13,187 bases of DNA from Blastomyces gilchristii SLH14081 (Eukaryota; Ascomycota; Eurotiomycetes; Onygenales; Ajellomycetaceae): NCBI RefSeq assembly GCF_000003855.2, contig NW_003101621.1, positions 32,613-45,799 of the forward strand. The letters run 5' to 3'. Made by a program: the position numbers and the translations under genes. This document shows, piece by piece, positions 1-9,511 of the stretch. Under the pieces are notes generated by a model, which did no database searches, was not told where the DNA came from, and saw only the letters and a list, made by a program, of their open reading frames with translations. Numbering within the stretch: position 1 is the stretch's first letter; the number at the start of each line of letters is the position of its first letter.

Positions 1-240
1 TATAGTCTAAAAGAACCTTAAAATGTCTAAAAATAGTAACTTTATACTAAGAATGAGACTAAATGAAATCAAATAGAATCACTTTCTCATTTTTTTCAAG
101 TCATGATTTCATTTTAAGATCTGATATATAGTCACTTTACATGTTTTTTTAATAACTAGTCCCAGCGGATTCATGCCAAGAAATGTATGAAATCAGATCA
201 AATGAAATCAAATGTGAAATTCATAATCTCAGCGGCCAGT
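1..240. other. Left flank, no gene seen, less mutated than the rest
   Basis: No open frame or known domain can be read here. The stretch keeps a few CpG and CC/GG pairs (for example CAGCGG at 163-168 and again near 231-236) that are almost absent from the retroelement interiors. It may therefore lie outside the most heavily mutated DNA or be a different kind of repeat. It contains the inverted repeat listed separately. Origin unknown. Confidence 0.5.
104..210. repeat. Inverted repeat with 66-bp spacer
   Basis: Arm 1 (104-125) reads TGATTTCATTT, then TAA, then GATCTGAT. Arm 2 (192-210) reads ATCAGATC followed by AAATGAAATCA. The arms are reverse complements over 19 bases, apart from the 3-base TAA gap in arm 1. 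A further direct copy of AAATGAAATCA lies at 61-71, and the 14 bases at 61-74 recur exactly at 200-213. The spacer holds a relatively C/G-rich block near 160-178. This could be the end of a DNA transposon or a small hairpin element. No transposase is recognisable and no target-site duplication was found. Confidence 0.5.
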
Positions 241-1267
241 CTAGTCAGTACTGCTATTAAAAGTATTACAGAGATAAATTACTAATTAAAGAGAATCTCA
301 CTTTAATTAAAGTAGATAACTGAGATACTTTATAAATTAATAAGTGAATAACTTTATATATCTCTTATACTCTTCTATGATATCACAGTACTAACTTCTC
401 AGTAGATAAAGATATCAGTGCTAAAGACTTTAACAGTGAAGAATAAGTTTAATAAGAGTGTGATTATTAATAAGTAGACTCTGATCTCTCTTTTTACTTT
501 TTCAGTAGACTATGACTCTATTAGAATAGTAGCAGTTTATAAGTTAATAATATTAATCTTTATTAATTTCAAATATCTCTTTCTTTTCTTATTAACTACT
601 TCAGGAATTTTATACTTGTATAGTCTTATTAAACTTCTAAAAATTCTTTAAGAAAAAATAGAAGAAGAGTGCTACAGAGTTTATAAGATATCAGCTTATT
701 ACTGTAAGATTATCTCTAAAAAACTCTTTGAGAAAAATAAGAAGTTTTAAGTAATATTTCTTACTTAATATCTCTGATATATAATAAAGTAGTCTCTATT
801 AACTATCTCATAGCTTATAATCTCTTTCTCAGTATTTTTCAAATACTCAAGCAGTTCTTATAAATTCTCTGATAATAAATAATCTTCTTATTTAACAAGA
901 TATTGAAGCATATTATAATATATTCACTTATTCAATATTTTCTTTATAAGATATTCAGTATTACTCTCAATTTCAATATTATTTAGCTGAGACAGCTTCA
1001 CTTCAGAGCATTACTTATAGAACTTTAAATAGAAAATGTGAAAAATAGAATGAATTGATTTCAATTCTGAAAATAATTTCAACTTATATATCTACCTATT
1101 CATTACTCTTATTACTGAGAAAGATTCTAGTTATCACTTACTAAGCTTTTTACACAGTCTTATTATCTTGATATTCTTTACTGAAAGTAGCACTTGATTC
1201 TCTATTAAGAACTTTATTAAAAGATGTTTTTAATTATAGTATTTCATCTGTTACTTCTGAGTATAGT
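241..1267. other. AT-rich intergenic or degenerate repeat, unassigned
   Basis: About 1 kb of AT-rich sequence with dense stops in every frame I read. Forward frames show short open patches (for example around 660-730), but none carries a motif I can name. The base texture (almost no CC, GG or CG) matches the mutated elements to the right, so this is probably another old repeat rather than unique DNA. No LTR-like termini, tRNA or conserved domain were recognised. Confidence 0.4.
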
Positions 1268-1316
1268 TGTCACGCTCCCGGCCGCGCCAAGGCCCCGTTG
1301 CGGTTCTGCACGGCTC
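1268..1316 (+). other. GC/CpG-rich island, possible start of the outer 5' LTR
   Basis: The sequence from 1271 to 1314 is about 77% G+C (34 of 44 bases by hand count) with seven CpG, in a region otherwise nearly devoid of CpG. It begins TGTCACGCTCC; a TG start of this kind is typical of an LTR 5' end. It lies about 600 bp upstream of the outer gag in the same orientation, where a 5' LTR would be expected. I read it as a patch that escaped hypermutation. The LTR assignment is tentative: its 3' end, primer-binding site and partner LTR are not seen, and the partner would lie beyond the window. Confidence 0.4.
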
Positions 1317-1865
1317 ATTACTTCTCTGTGAATAATTCCATTCATTCTACAGAGTGTTCAAACTGGTTTTCAATCACTCTATGACATTATTTGAATATAT
1401 TATAGAAAGATCTGATTAATGAATATAAGAATCTCACTTCTATACAAGATTAGCAGATTACTCTTTCTTAACAGTAAGATGTTACTGAGATATTACTTCA
1501 GCTATTCTCACTCATGAAATAAGAGAAGAGTATTCACTCATTATCTATATAGTATAGCTAGATGCTGACTTCTTATTAAAGAAGTCAGTAATTCATTTTT
1601 CTTCTACTGAAATATATATAAGAGTTACTATATTTCTTATACAATCTTCTTAATATACTAAGTATCATATCTGTGATATTCTCATAATAACTCTATAGCT
1701 CATGAGCTCACTATTTAAGCAAGATAGTCAAGCTCACTTATACAGCTTCTTAAATAACTATCTCTATATAATATTACTGACTAGTCATCACTTCAGTTCT
1801 ATTATGTTATAATTTGAATTACTCAATCTGATTATAAGTTTGAATCAGTTAAGTTCTATTAATAG
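1317..1865 (+). other. Probable outer-element LTR remainder and leader
   Basis: AT-rich, with frequent stops in every forward frame, between the GC island and the point where the outer gag frame opens. By position this should hold the rest of the outer LTR, the primer-binding site and the gag leader. I could not find an LTR end matching the TGTCACGCTCC start, nor a tRNA-complementary site. Both may have been erased by the transitions. Confidence 0.3.
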
Positions 1866-2751
1866 ACTGATATAATCTCATGCATCTGTGCTGAGATCAA
1901 TCTGATCTCACTCTCTGAGAGAAACTTCACATTATTTTCTAGAGTATATACATCTCTATCTCAGCAGAAATCTGAGATTTCTGAACTTACTATACACTTT
2001 AATATAAGTTCTTCAACTGTTCTATTATCACTACAGCCTCTACACATCTACATCTATTATGAAGATAGAGAGATTAAGATCAGAGATTCTCTGAGATATA
2101 AGAGAAACACATTGTCTGAATTTCACAGCTTTATCTGTACTTTTGAATGAAAATTCTGCCTTAATCTGAGTCAGTTTAATACTTATAAGATATGAGTAAT
2201 ATATACTGTCAATCTTCTTGAAGATATCTCTGCAACTACTTAAGTTATTAAGAAGAGAAAGCTTAAGTATATTAATACTATCATGACTTAAGAAGAATTC
2301 AAAGACTTTCTACTGAATTAAATCAAAGATCACTGTAACTACAGCTTTACAATAGTACAGCAGTTCAACTTATTATATTAATAAGATAATAAGAATTCTT
2401 CTGATTTTAACATAAGATTTGAAGAATATTAAGAGAAATTGACTGATAATTTGAATTAATTAAAAATACAGCTTTATCTTATGAAGCTGACTTATAAGAT
2501 GTGAATAATAATATTATAGTGTCAGAGTTCATTAATTAATTACACTGAGCTTATTAACTTGACTTTTCAGATCTATTTGAATAATTAATACTCTGAGAAA
2601 AAGATTAATAAGATCTTTTCTAAGTAATTAATAACAGAATCTAAACAGCACTGTGATAGCTTCAGTGTAGAGAAAGTAAAAGAAGAATTCTAAGTATTCT
2701 GATTCTTCACTCACTGTGAAGAAATATTAAAAAAGATTTAATAAAGATCTC

Positions 2752-2793
2752 TGTTTTAACTGCAGAGCTAGTAATCACTATACTAGTGATTAT
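2752..2793 (+). other. Outer gag CCHC zinc knuckle, last Cys lost
   Basis: The translation reads CFNCRASNHYTSDY, matching the retroviral nucleocapsid spacing C-x2-C-x4-H-x4-C with Cys, Cys and His in place. The final Cys codon reads TAT (Tyr) at 2791-2793, a single G-to-A change from TGT. Nucleocapsid knuckles bind the element's RNA. The intact spacing identifies the upstream frame as gag. Confidence 0.8.
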
Positions 2794-2833
2794 AAAAAGC
2801 TGAAGAAGAGAAGAAACTGAGAAGATATCTTCT

Positions 2834-2838
2834 CAAAG
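2834..2838 (+). repeat. Left target-site duplication of the inner element (CAAAG)
   Basis: CAAAG directly precedes the 5' LTR. TAAAG directly follows the 3' LTR at 10087-10091. They differ by one C/T transition of the kind seen throughout the window. Five-base duplications are usual for Ty3/gypsy and copia integrases. Confidence 0.85.
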
Positions 2839-3096
2839 TGTAAGAAATTCCGCTTCTCGCGGATTCTTTACCTCTATTTCTATCTCTCACGTAATCAATA
2901 GAGTTAGCAGCCCTTGGCTACACACAACTATATAGACTGGAGTTTGTGAATACTATTTATAACTCAGCTTAAATGCTATTATATATTTAATCTCTACATT
3001 TTATCTTTCTACTGTGAATACTTCTAGTAGTTAACAGTACATATTATATCAAGCTGTAAATATCTGAATAATCATCTGTGAGCACTTATTCTTATA
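2839..3096 (+). repeat. 5' LTR of the inner element
   Basis: 258 bp starting TGTAAGAA and ending TTCTTATA. The right LTR ends TTCTTACA, the exact reverse complement of the start, so the ancestral LTR had an 8-bp terminal inverted repeat. It differs from the 3' LTR at 29 positions (about 89% identity): 28 transitions and one transversion. This copy keeps C or G at all 11 transition sites up to 2940, but at only one of the 17 from 2958 onward. Promoter and polyadenylation sites must lie here, but no TATA box or R region can be placed with confidence. Confidence 0.93.
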
Positions 3097-3122
3097 TTCA
3101 AGCTTAGTCAGTCAGTAATTAT
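3097..3122 (+). other. Leader after the 5' LTR; primer-binding site not recognisable
   Basis: A primer-binding site should begin within a few bases of the LTR end. The sequence TTCAAGCTTAGTCAGTCAG shows no TGG-type start and no tRNA 3' end that I recognise. A TGG could have become TAG or TGA by the transitions seen elsewhere, or the element may self-prime. Left unassigned. Confidence 0.35.
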
Positions 3123-4151
3123 CTATATGACTGAAAGAACTAGAACTTATATACTTCAATTTCTGTAAACTCTACTACAGACACTCAGAAGCAGTCATCT
3201 GAATCATGAATAACTCTTATAAAAGAAGTCTCAGAGAACTTATTAATCACTTATAAGATATCATTCTCTGTATCTGTGACAGAGAAACTCTCTGAATTCA
3301 TAAATAAATCAATCTCAGTGAAGAACATTTTTGAGTATCTTCTACAGAATTAAGCTATATTTCTATAAGAAATACTTACTATCTGTAAACACTCTTGAAC
3401 TGAGTCTCTAGATATGATCTTCAGAGACATCTATGAACTGAAAAGAAACTTTCTTAAGCTGTTATCACTTAAGATCACTTACTGAACTACAACCTATAAA
3501 AGCTTTTATAAGTTTGTATTTGAAATTGACTTACAAGCTCAGCTGTGTGATATGAAAGATGAAGAAGCTATTATCTATATAATAACAGATCTCTACTACA
3601 CTGAAGTCAAGAACTGGCTGAATTATCTAGAGAATGATTATAAGAGATTCTGCTAATCTGTTCTTAAGATCTATCTAGAGAATAAGTTAAGAGACTCTGT
3701 AAGCTGAACAGAGAATATCTGAACTGTAATTATTAATATTAGAAAAAGAGATGAGAAATCTGATAAAGACTACTTACAGCACTTTATAAAATTATAATAT
3801 GAATTAAGATCTGTGAAAACAGGGCTCTGAAATAAGATCTGAATAATGATATTTATAAAGAGACTGAATAAAGATATGTAGAATAAGTTTATTAAGTAAG
3901 ACTCTAAGTTCTTAACTCTGAAGAAACTGATAACTCTTATTTATTATTTACAGATCACTGTGAGAGTTACAGACTTATAAAGAGTAAATCACTGACTGGC
4001 TCTGCAAGAGTCAGAACAACAGAGAACAGATTTATCAGAAAAAGATAACAAGATATAGAGAGATTTATATCTGACTACTAAGTAGAGAGAGAGAGCTTTA
4101 TAAGCTTCTGTGAATAGAGTATATAATAGAGAGATTAAGAAAAAGAATCTC

Positions 4152-4193
4152 TGCTTTATCTGTTCTAAATCAGAATATCTTCACACAAACTGT
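4152..4193 (+). other. Inner gag zinc knuckle, His lost
   Basis: Reads CFICSKSEYLHTNC. The spacing fits C-x2-C-x4-H-x4-C with the three Cys present. The His position is Tyr (TAT at 4176-4178), and the usual Gly before it is Glu (GAA). Both are single transitions from CAT/CAC and GGA. The knuckle is in the same frame as the downstream pol domains. Confidence 0.8.
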
Positions 4194-4355
4194 CTAAATA
4201 AATCAAAATAGAAATTTGAGAAGTCATAGACAGAGTCAGCAACAGTTATCTTAAGAGTCTTGAAACTGATATCTGAATCTGTTACTCTTCTAATGAAAAT
4301 GCTTACTTATAGAGAGAGACTGTACTGCAGTACTGCTATTCTATAAGTATGAAAA

Positions 4356-4385
4356 GTATTAATAAACTCAGAATCTCAGATCACT
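4356..4385 (+). other. Inner aspartic protease active site, Asp and Gly replaced
   Basis: Reads VLINSESQI where retroelement proteases have a V/A-L-I/V-D-S-G pattern. The catalytic Asp is Asn (AAC at 4365-4367) and the Gly is Glu (GAA at 4371-4373), both G-to-A. About 70 codons downstream a segment reading MYLRLV, stop, LQRYN resembles the LGxxWLxxxN motif that follows gypsy proteases. The protease would have cut the polyprotein. Confidence 0.6.
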
Positions 4386-4929
4386 GTAGTGTTTCTAAAG
4401 CTCACAGAGTGAATAAGCTGAATGATAAAAACTGAGAATCTGCTCTTATAATAAGCAGAATATGAGAACTCAGATCTGAGAGCTGAGAAACTTGTAAGAG
4501 TTATCTTTGAATTACAAGATCTCTTCAGAATCTGAAGAAAATTTACAGAAACTGTGATTATTACAGACATCATAGATGACATGTACTTAAGACTTGTATA
4601 ACTTCAAAGATACAATTCATACATAGCTGTTTATAAGTCAGGTTTATACTTTCAATTAGTGTTGATAGACTCACTTATAAAGATAGAATCAGTTAATACT
4701 ATAAAGTTAATTAGAGAAGACAAGCTCATGTATATAATAACTTTATAAATATCTGAGAACTTCACAGTTATGAAAACTAAGCTTCAGATATAAGAGAAAT
4801 ACTGAGATCTCACAGAGATGTTCAGCTCAGTAAAGACAGCTGAGCTTTCTTCTCACTGTGAGAAGAATCTGATAATAGATTTAACAGAAGAGTAAAAACT
4901 CTTCTGAGAATCAATCTATAAGCTCTCTT

Positions 4930-5410
4930 ATTATAAGACAGAGGTCTTACAGACCTATGTAAAGAAGAATCTGAAGAATAACTTTATCTAATCTTCACAG
5001 ATCTTTATAAGAGTCTCTGTGATATTTATGAAGAAGAAGAATAAAGATCTTAGATTATATATAGACTACTGTAATCTGAACTCTAAGATAATAAAGAGTT
5101 ACTATTCTCTATCTCTGATTAAGAATGTGATCAACTGTCTCATGAGAGCTGTTATATTCATATAACTGAATATGATCAATATATATACACAGCTGTGAAT
5201 ACAGTCTGAGAATAAATAAAAGACTATCTTTAGAACTGCACTGAAATTATTTAAATATCTAGTAATATCTTTTGATCTGATTAATACTCTTACAGTGTTT
5301 CAGTCTTTTATTAATAAAATACTTTGTGTATATCTGAATATCTTTATAATAATATATCTGAATAATGTGATAATATACTTCATAAAGAAGAAAGAACACA
5401 CTGAGTATAT
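4930..5410 (+). other. Inner reverse transcriptase domain, all three catalytic Asp lost
   Basis: Recognisable blocks are LRLYIDYCNLN (family LRxCVDYRxLN), YLVISFDL (family YLVMPFGL), a VFQSFINKIL block, and YLNNVIIY at the YxDD site (5355-5366). The first catalytic Asp is Asn at 5169-5171, and both YxDD aspartates are Asn (AAT AAT). Each is a G-to-A change. The domain copies element RNA into DNA; this copy could not. Confidence 0.9.
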
Positions 5411-5819
5411 ATAAAGTGTGTTGAAGATCTTAGATGAGATAAAACTGTATATTAAGCTTATAAAGTATAACTTCAGTATCTATTAAATTAATTTTCTAGA
5501 ATATGTAATCACTGCAGATAATATTCAGATGAAATCTTCATAAGTTAAGATTATTCTATTATAACTAAAGTGAACTAGTATTTATAAGATTCAGATCTTT
5601 CTGAGCTTTGTGAATTTCTATAGATAATTTATCTTTATATTCATAAGAATCTTCTTAACTCTTACAGACATGCTGAAGAGTGAAAATAAGAAGAAGTTAT
5701 TCTATAAATAAAGAATAAAAAGATTATTAAGAAGAGAGAGCTGTGAGAACTTTCTTATCTCAGAAGCTTACAGAGTCTTTATAAGATTGAAACAGATATT
5801 CACAGACACAGTAATACTG

Positions 5820-6170
5820 TTTTACTTTAATTTCTTACTCTTAATCAGATTGAAGACAGATATCTTTTTCATTATAATTTCAGAAATAGTCTTATAACTA
5901 TAGTTAAATAAGAACTGAGTTTCAGTGATCTTTTTCTTATAAAAGATGTAATCTGTAGAGATTAACTATAACATTCATAATCAGAAGCTTCTTACAATAG
6001 TGAAATTCTTCTATTACTGATATCACTACTTTGAGAGTCTTATAACAGTAATTACTGTTAGAACTGATTATAATAGCCTATAATAGTTTACTTCAATTAA
6101 GAAACTCTTGCAGTGATAAATTTACTGAGCTCAGAGACTGAGTGAGTTCTGATTCAAGATAGAATATATT
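5820..6170 (+). other. Inner RNase H domain and connector
   Basis: An LKTD segment at 5850-5861 matches the gypsy RNase H start (L-E-T-D-A-S), with the Asp kept at 5859-5861. INYNIHNQKLLTIVKFF matches the family block Y-x-x-H-D-K-E-L-L-A-I-V, and TDYNSL matches the TDHxxL block. The tail FKIEYIKRTKNSVNELSHRS at about 6144-6203 is the familiar I-x-Y-x-x-G-x-x-N-x-x-A-D-x-L-S-R motif. RNase H removes the RNA template during reverse transcription. Confidence 0.8.
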
Positions 6171-6710
6171 AAGAGAACTAAGAACTCAGTGAATGAACTC
6201 TCTCACAGATCAGACTATATTAAGAAGATCAGAGTGACAGATACAGAGAAGTTAGAGAAGATAGAAAAGCTTCACAGAATACTTGAACTGAGTGTTATAA
6301 AGAGATTGACTGAAGAGTCTCTCAATTCTCTGTAAAAGAAGAAGAAAAAGAAAGAGAAGAAGTCTGTATAATTACTTTTTATAACACTGAGAGTCAACAC
6401 TCTGAGAATCTCTGTAAGAATTCTTGAAGAGAGTATCTATAATCTGAAGAGTTTATAAGCTTTGAGAAGCACTGTGAAAGATCTGATGTAAGAGAAAACA
6501 GAGTATAAGTCTTTATAAGATCTTCTATTCAGATTATCTGAACTGTAACTGAAGAATAAATATACTCAGTATATTCAGAAACTGCTTACAGCAGAGATTA
6601 ACTCTGCAGAAATAAAGAATTAAAGAGACTTAAATAATCTCTTATAAAGAGAGAGCTGAATTTATATATCTATAAATAAATTTCTATATATAGAACTTAT
6701 TAAAAGATAT

Positions 6711-6833
6711 TATAACTCTTCTCTAATAAGTTATTTAGCAGATACTAGAACTTTTGAGTTGCTTATAAGAAAATACTTCTGATTGAAGATGTGAGAACTT
6801 CTGAAGAAGATAGTGAATTCTTATACTATTTAT
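6711..6833 (+). other. Inner integrase zinc site, all four ligands now Tyr
   Basis: The segment reads YNSSLISYLADTRTFELL and later NSYTIYQ, where gypsy integrases have H-x-S-x-x-x-G-H-x-G and C-x-x-C-Q. The two His (TAT at 6711 and 6732) and the two Cys (TAT at 6822 and 6831) are all Tyr, by C-to-T and G-to-A respectively. The spacing is intact, so there are no indels. Confidence 0.8.
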
Positions 6834-6914
6834 CAGAGTTTGTGAGTAATATAATTCAGACTATATAAAGAACTTACTTCTCTACTCATTCTGTAGAAAT
6901 CTTAAGAATAGCTA

Positions 6915-7330
6915 GAAATAAATATTCTTATAGATCTCTCTGAAAGTAAGAATATATATAATACCTGTTTTAACAGTGTGCTGATGATAGTGAATTACTT
7001 TATTAAGATAACATATTTTATATTCACTTATAAGAACTTGAAGTTAAAGAATTTAACTTATATCTTTATCTGTAATATAATTCAGTTGCATGAATTATCT
7101 GTGAATATTATCTTAGATAGAGAATCAATTTTCACAGAGAAGTTCTGATCTGATCTGATAACTACACTGACAATCTTGTGAGATCTAAGTATGACTTTTC
7201 ATCAATAGACAGATAATCACATAGAATATCTGATGAGTATATTAAAACAGTATCTGCAGTACTTTGTCAATTACAATCAGAATAACTGAGTGTATTAATT
7301 ATCACTTATAGAGTTTATATATAACAACTC
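6915..7330 (+). other. Inner integrase catalytic core, D1 and E replaced
   Basis: The first catalytic Asp (family M-D-F-I) reads INILID with Asn at 6921-6923. The second Asp is kept in LDRESIF at 7116-7118. QTDNHIE is recognisable as the TDGQTE motif although the Gln is now a TAG stop. The catalytic Glu is Lys (AAA at 7245-7247) in a segment reading LKQYL. IEFIYNNSKH near 7308-7337 matches the conserved E-F-A-Y-N-N-S block. This enzyme would have inserted the DNA copy and made the 5-bp duplication. Confidence 0.88.
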
Positions 7331-7689
7331 AAAGCATGTCAGCATAGATAAAACTCTCTTTGAGATGCTCACTGAGACTTATTCACAGATGATCTTGATA
7401 AATCTGTAAGAGTATACTATAGAGTGTGATGATGTCTGTGAATAAGTTAAGAGAATTCAGAATATTCAGAAGAAAGTCTGTGAATTCTTAAGACAGACTC
7501 AAGAGTATCAGAAGAGATACTATGACTTTAAGCACATTATAAAGAGTTTTAAGAAAGATAATAGAGTCTGACTAAGTCTAGAAAATATTATTATACAGAG
7601 ATCTAGTAAGAAGCTGAATCTCTTACAGACAGAGTCTTATAAGATTATGAAGAAAGTTAGTTTATAGTTTTACAGATTGAAACTGTTAT

Positions 7690-7925
7690 CTGAGTTATAG
7701 ATATATAATGTTTTTTATATCTCTTTACTCTATAAATATAAGAAATTCTTAGAAGAGAATTCTGTGACTCATCACTCTGTTTATAAAGTACTAGAGAGTG
7801 AAAGAGAATATCAGATTAAAGAGATTATTAACTCAGAGAAGTGAGATTACAAGCTCTGATTCAAGGTTCAGTGATAAGAGTATTCTGATAAGATGAATGA
7901 GTTTATTTAAGAATTATCTGAGTAG
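7690..7925 (+). other. GPY/F-like segment and C-terminal chromodomain
   Basis: YNVFYISLLYKY (about 7704-7739) matches the H-N-V-F-H-V-S-L-L-x-P-Y block after the integrase core. It is followed by an acidic linker and REYQIKEIINSEK, then FKVQ, two stops, EYSDKMNEFI. This aligns with the chromodomain pattern Y-x-V-E-x-I-L-D-S-R, V-K-W-K-G-Y, N-x-W-E-P. The core Trp is a TGA stop at 7872-7874 and the Gly is Glu. Chromodomains of such integrases bind modified histone H3 and steer insertion to heterochromatin, which would fit the location inside another repeat. The assignment is by pattern. Confidence 0.8.
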
Positions 7926-8051
7926 ATAAGATATCTGTAGAAGCTGAGACATGACTTTTATACTGTAAATTCTGATAAGTCAGAATAATACAGTCTTGAC
8001 TAAGAACCTGATTATAATAAAGATATTAACACTGTTATTTATAAATTCTAG

Positions 8052-9017
8052 TCTATAAGATGATGAGTTTTTACTGAGATGAACAGTTTACAGTATATAT
8101 AAAGAGAAGAAGAAATCATGCTCTTATTAAAGCTAAAAAATAAGAAAATAAAAACAGAGCTGTGAACACAACTTAGAGATTAATAAAGAAAAAATAAAGA
8201 AAACTCACACTCACATTCTCAATACTTATAACACTCAATTCTCTCATAACTATCAATTTCTCTCTTCAAAGAAGTAGAGAGTATTATGCCTGTGATACAG
8301 ATAATTATTATATTTAGTATAAAGACTATCAGAAATGCACAGACTTCAGAGAAGCTGAATATCAAAGTATACATAGTTATAGCAGAGTCTTGAGAGCTGA
8401 CTGTCTATGCATGTGATCAGATATTTCTCATGAAGCTGTATTCACTTTTTCAGTTGTATTGAAGTATTCAGTCTGAAAATAATTAAGATATGAAGAGAAG
8501 ACTCATCTACTCAGATTAACTCTCATCACAAATTCATAATATTCACATTGTCTTAATTACTCAGATTTTATGAGTATCTAAGAACTCATCTCTTATTAAC
8601 AATGAGATTGTGAAAATGCACCGCAGTATGAGAATCATTGATAGAGAAACTAGACATATTTATATATATCTGATCAGAGATTGTGTGAGCAGAGAGAGAG
8701 TGATTATAGACTCACAGAGCTGCAGAAGACACTGATAACACTGAGAGCTTTATAAGAACTATTAGCTAGAGTCTGTAAGAAATTACTTACAGAGAGACTT
8801 ACAGTAAAGAGTAGAACTATACTGCTTAGAGTCAGAGACTGATCTGAGAGAGGTATAGAATTAACTGCTGATCTAAAGATTGAGTGCAGTGACAGAGCTG
8901 AGAGAGATGAAGATACTATTGTAAGCAGTGACATCTCTACTTCATCAGCTAGTGAAAAGTAATTAGAGAAGTCACAGAGATACTTATAAGAAGCTCAGCA
9001 GTGATCAGATATTATTT
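8052..9017 (+). other. Region after the chromodomain with possible extra ORF remnant
   Basis: Unassigned sequence between the polyprotein end and the 3' noncoding part. The polyprotein frame stays moderately open to about 8728, with an ATG at 8286 and about nine stops in 8184-8733. From about 8660 to 8955 another forward frame is more open, with two stops in about 97 codons. It gives a charged, Leu/Arg/Glu-rich sequence such as ELQKTLITLRAL and KLLTERLTVKSRTILLRVRD, followed by an acidic Ser/Thr tail. This looks more like a decayed helical protein than noncoding DNA, but no family is recognised. A tail of gag-pol, a separate accessory gene, or chance openness in stop-poor AGA/CTG-rich sequence all remain possible. 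Confidence 0.35.
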
Positions 9018-9511
9018 AAAGATATTAAAATTAAAAAAATTTTTATTCTTGAGAAGTTCTTGAATCAATATATAGATATTATCAGAAACACTCTCTCTCT
9101 ATCATCTGAATAAAAACACTTTGTAAATGAATAAGAATACTCACAGTTTATAAGAATGAAAGCTGTTGTAGAAAAAGAGAAAAGAAGATAAGATTCTACA
9201 GACAGATCTGAGATATTTATACTACTTTAGAGAGATTTACTTACACTGTGAATAATTCTGTAGAACAGTCAGATCACTCTAATAAATAAAGAGTGATTAT
9301 AAATTACAGATCTGAATCTTTCTATATAACTATAAAGAGTGATTACAGACTGTAGATATCTTGATTCTATAATTCTATAGAGTTAGTGAAAGAATGAAAA
9401 ATTTCTCATAATTCTACAGTGTCAAAGAACAATGATTTATAAAAATAAGTGAAAGATCAACTTATAAATGTTTCTCTTTGATAAGAATGATCTCATAGAG
9501 AGTGATTCATC

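Larger units (their letters stand above)
1866..2838 (+). pseudogene. Outer Ty3/gypsy element: gag remnant, interrupted by the inner element
   Basis: Gag forms the retrotransposon's particle and packages its RNA. The forward frame is open without a stop from 1866 to 2147, with no surviving ATG (the start may have become ATA). It then continues to about 2728 with stops explained by C-to-T or G-to-A changes. The capsid-like order is visible: a patch ending in LSEF near 2112-2123, then VIYTVNLLED, then an acidic/aromatic capsid tail to about 2725. A zinc knuckle follows at 2752-2793 in the next frame, so the frame breaks at or near the A6 run at 2729-2734. The coding sequence stops abruptly at 2838, where the inner element's target site begins, and resumes at 10092. 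The capsid match is by general pattern and the knuckle is the firm anchor. Confidence 0.7.
3123..8051 (+). pseudogene. Inner element gag-pol polyprotein, single frame, many stops
   Basis: One forward frame (codons starting at positions divisible by 3) carries every domain from gag through chromodomain across about 1640 codons without a detectable indel. The ancestral element therefore probably encoded Gag and Pol as one polyprotein. Domains in order: gag capsid about 3140-4000, zinc knuckle 4152-4193, protease 4356-4385, RT about 4930-5410, RNase H about 5820-6170, integrase zinc site 6711-6833, integrase core about 6915-7330, GPY/F-like segment about 7690-7745, chromodomain about 7800-7925. 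Stops are TAA, TAG or TGA where a single C-to-T or G-to-A change from Gln, Arg or Trp codons explains them. The start is uncertain: no ATG survives at the front of this frame, and the ATG at 3127 is in another frame. The natural end is one of the stops at 7986, 8001 or 8049. Confidence 0.85.

Noticed and set aside
1263..2356. ATAGT before 1268 and ATAGT after a CA at 2350-2351, as a TG...CA element with a target duplication
   Set aside because: The right end falls inside the outer gag, there is no matching LTR or inverted end, and a 5-base AT-rich match near one of many CA pairs is likely by chance.
2772..2792. Perfect 9-bp hairpin inside the outer zinc knuckle
   Set aside because: The coding motif accounts for these codons; the stem (TAATCACTA, TAC, TAGTGATTA) is probably accidental.
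3127..3129. ATG as the start of inner gag
   Set aside because: It is in a different frame from the gag capsid and zinc knuckle; the true frame is offset and has no surviving ATG nearby.
4376..4582. Minus-strand open frame of 68 codons
   Set aside because: Antisense to the inner element's protease-RT linker, whose forward frame carries domain motifs on both sides. Composition is Ser/Leu/Ile-rich, as expected from the complement of AGA/GAA-rich sequence.
6334..6361. Long purine run as a central polypurine tract
   Set aside because: It lies in the pol frame as a Lys-rich segment between RNase H and integrase, which explains the purines. No other evidence of a central primer.
8704..8934. Minus-strand open frame of 76 codons, Ser/Leu-rich
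   Set aside because: Antisense of a stop-poor forward stretch. No signal or motif; low-complexity Ser/Leu content mirrors CTG/AGA repeats on the other strand.
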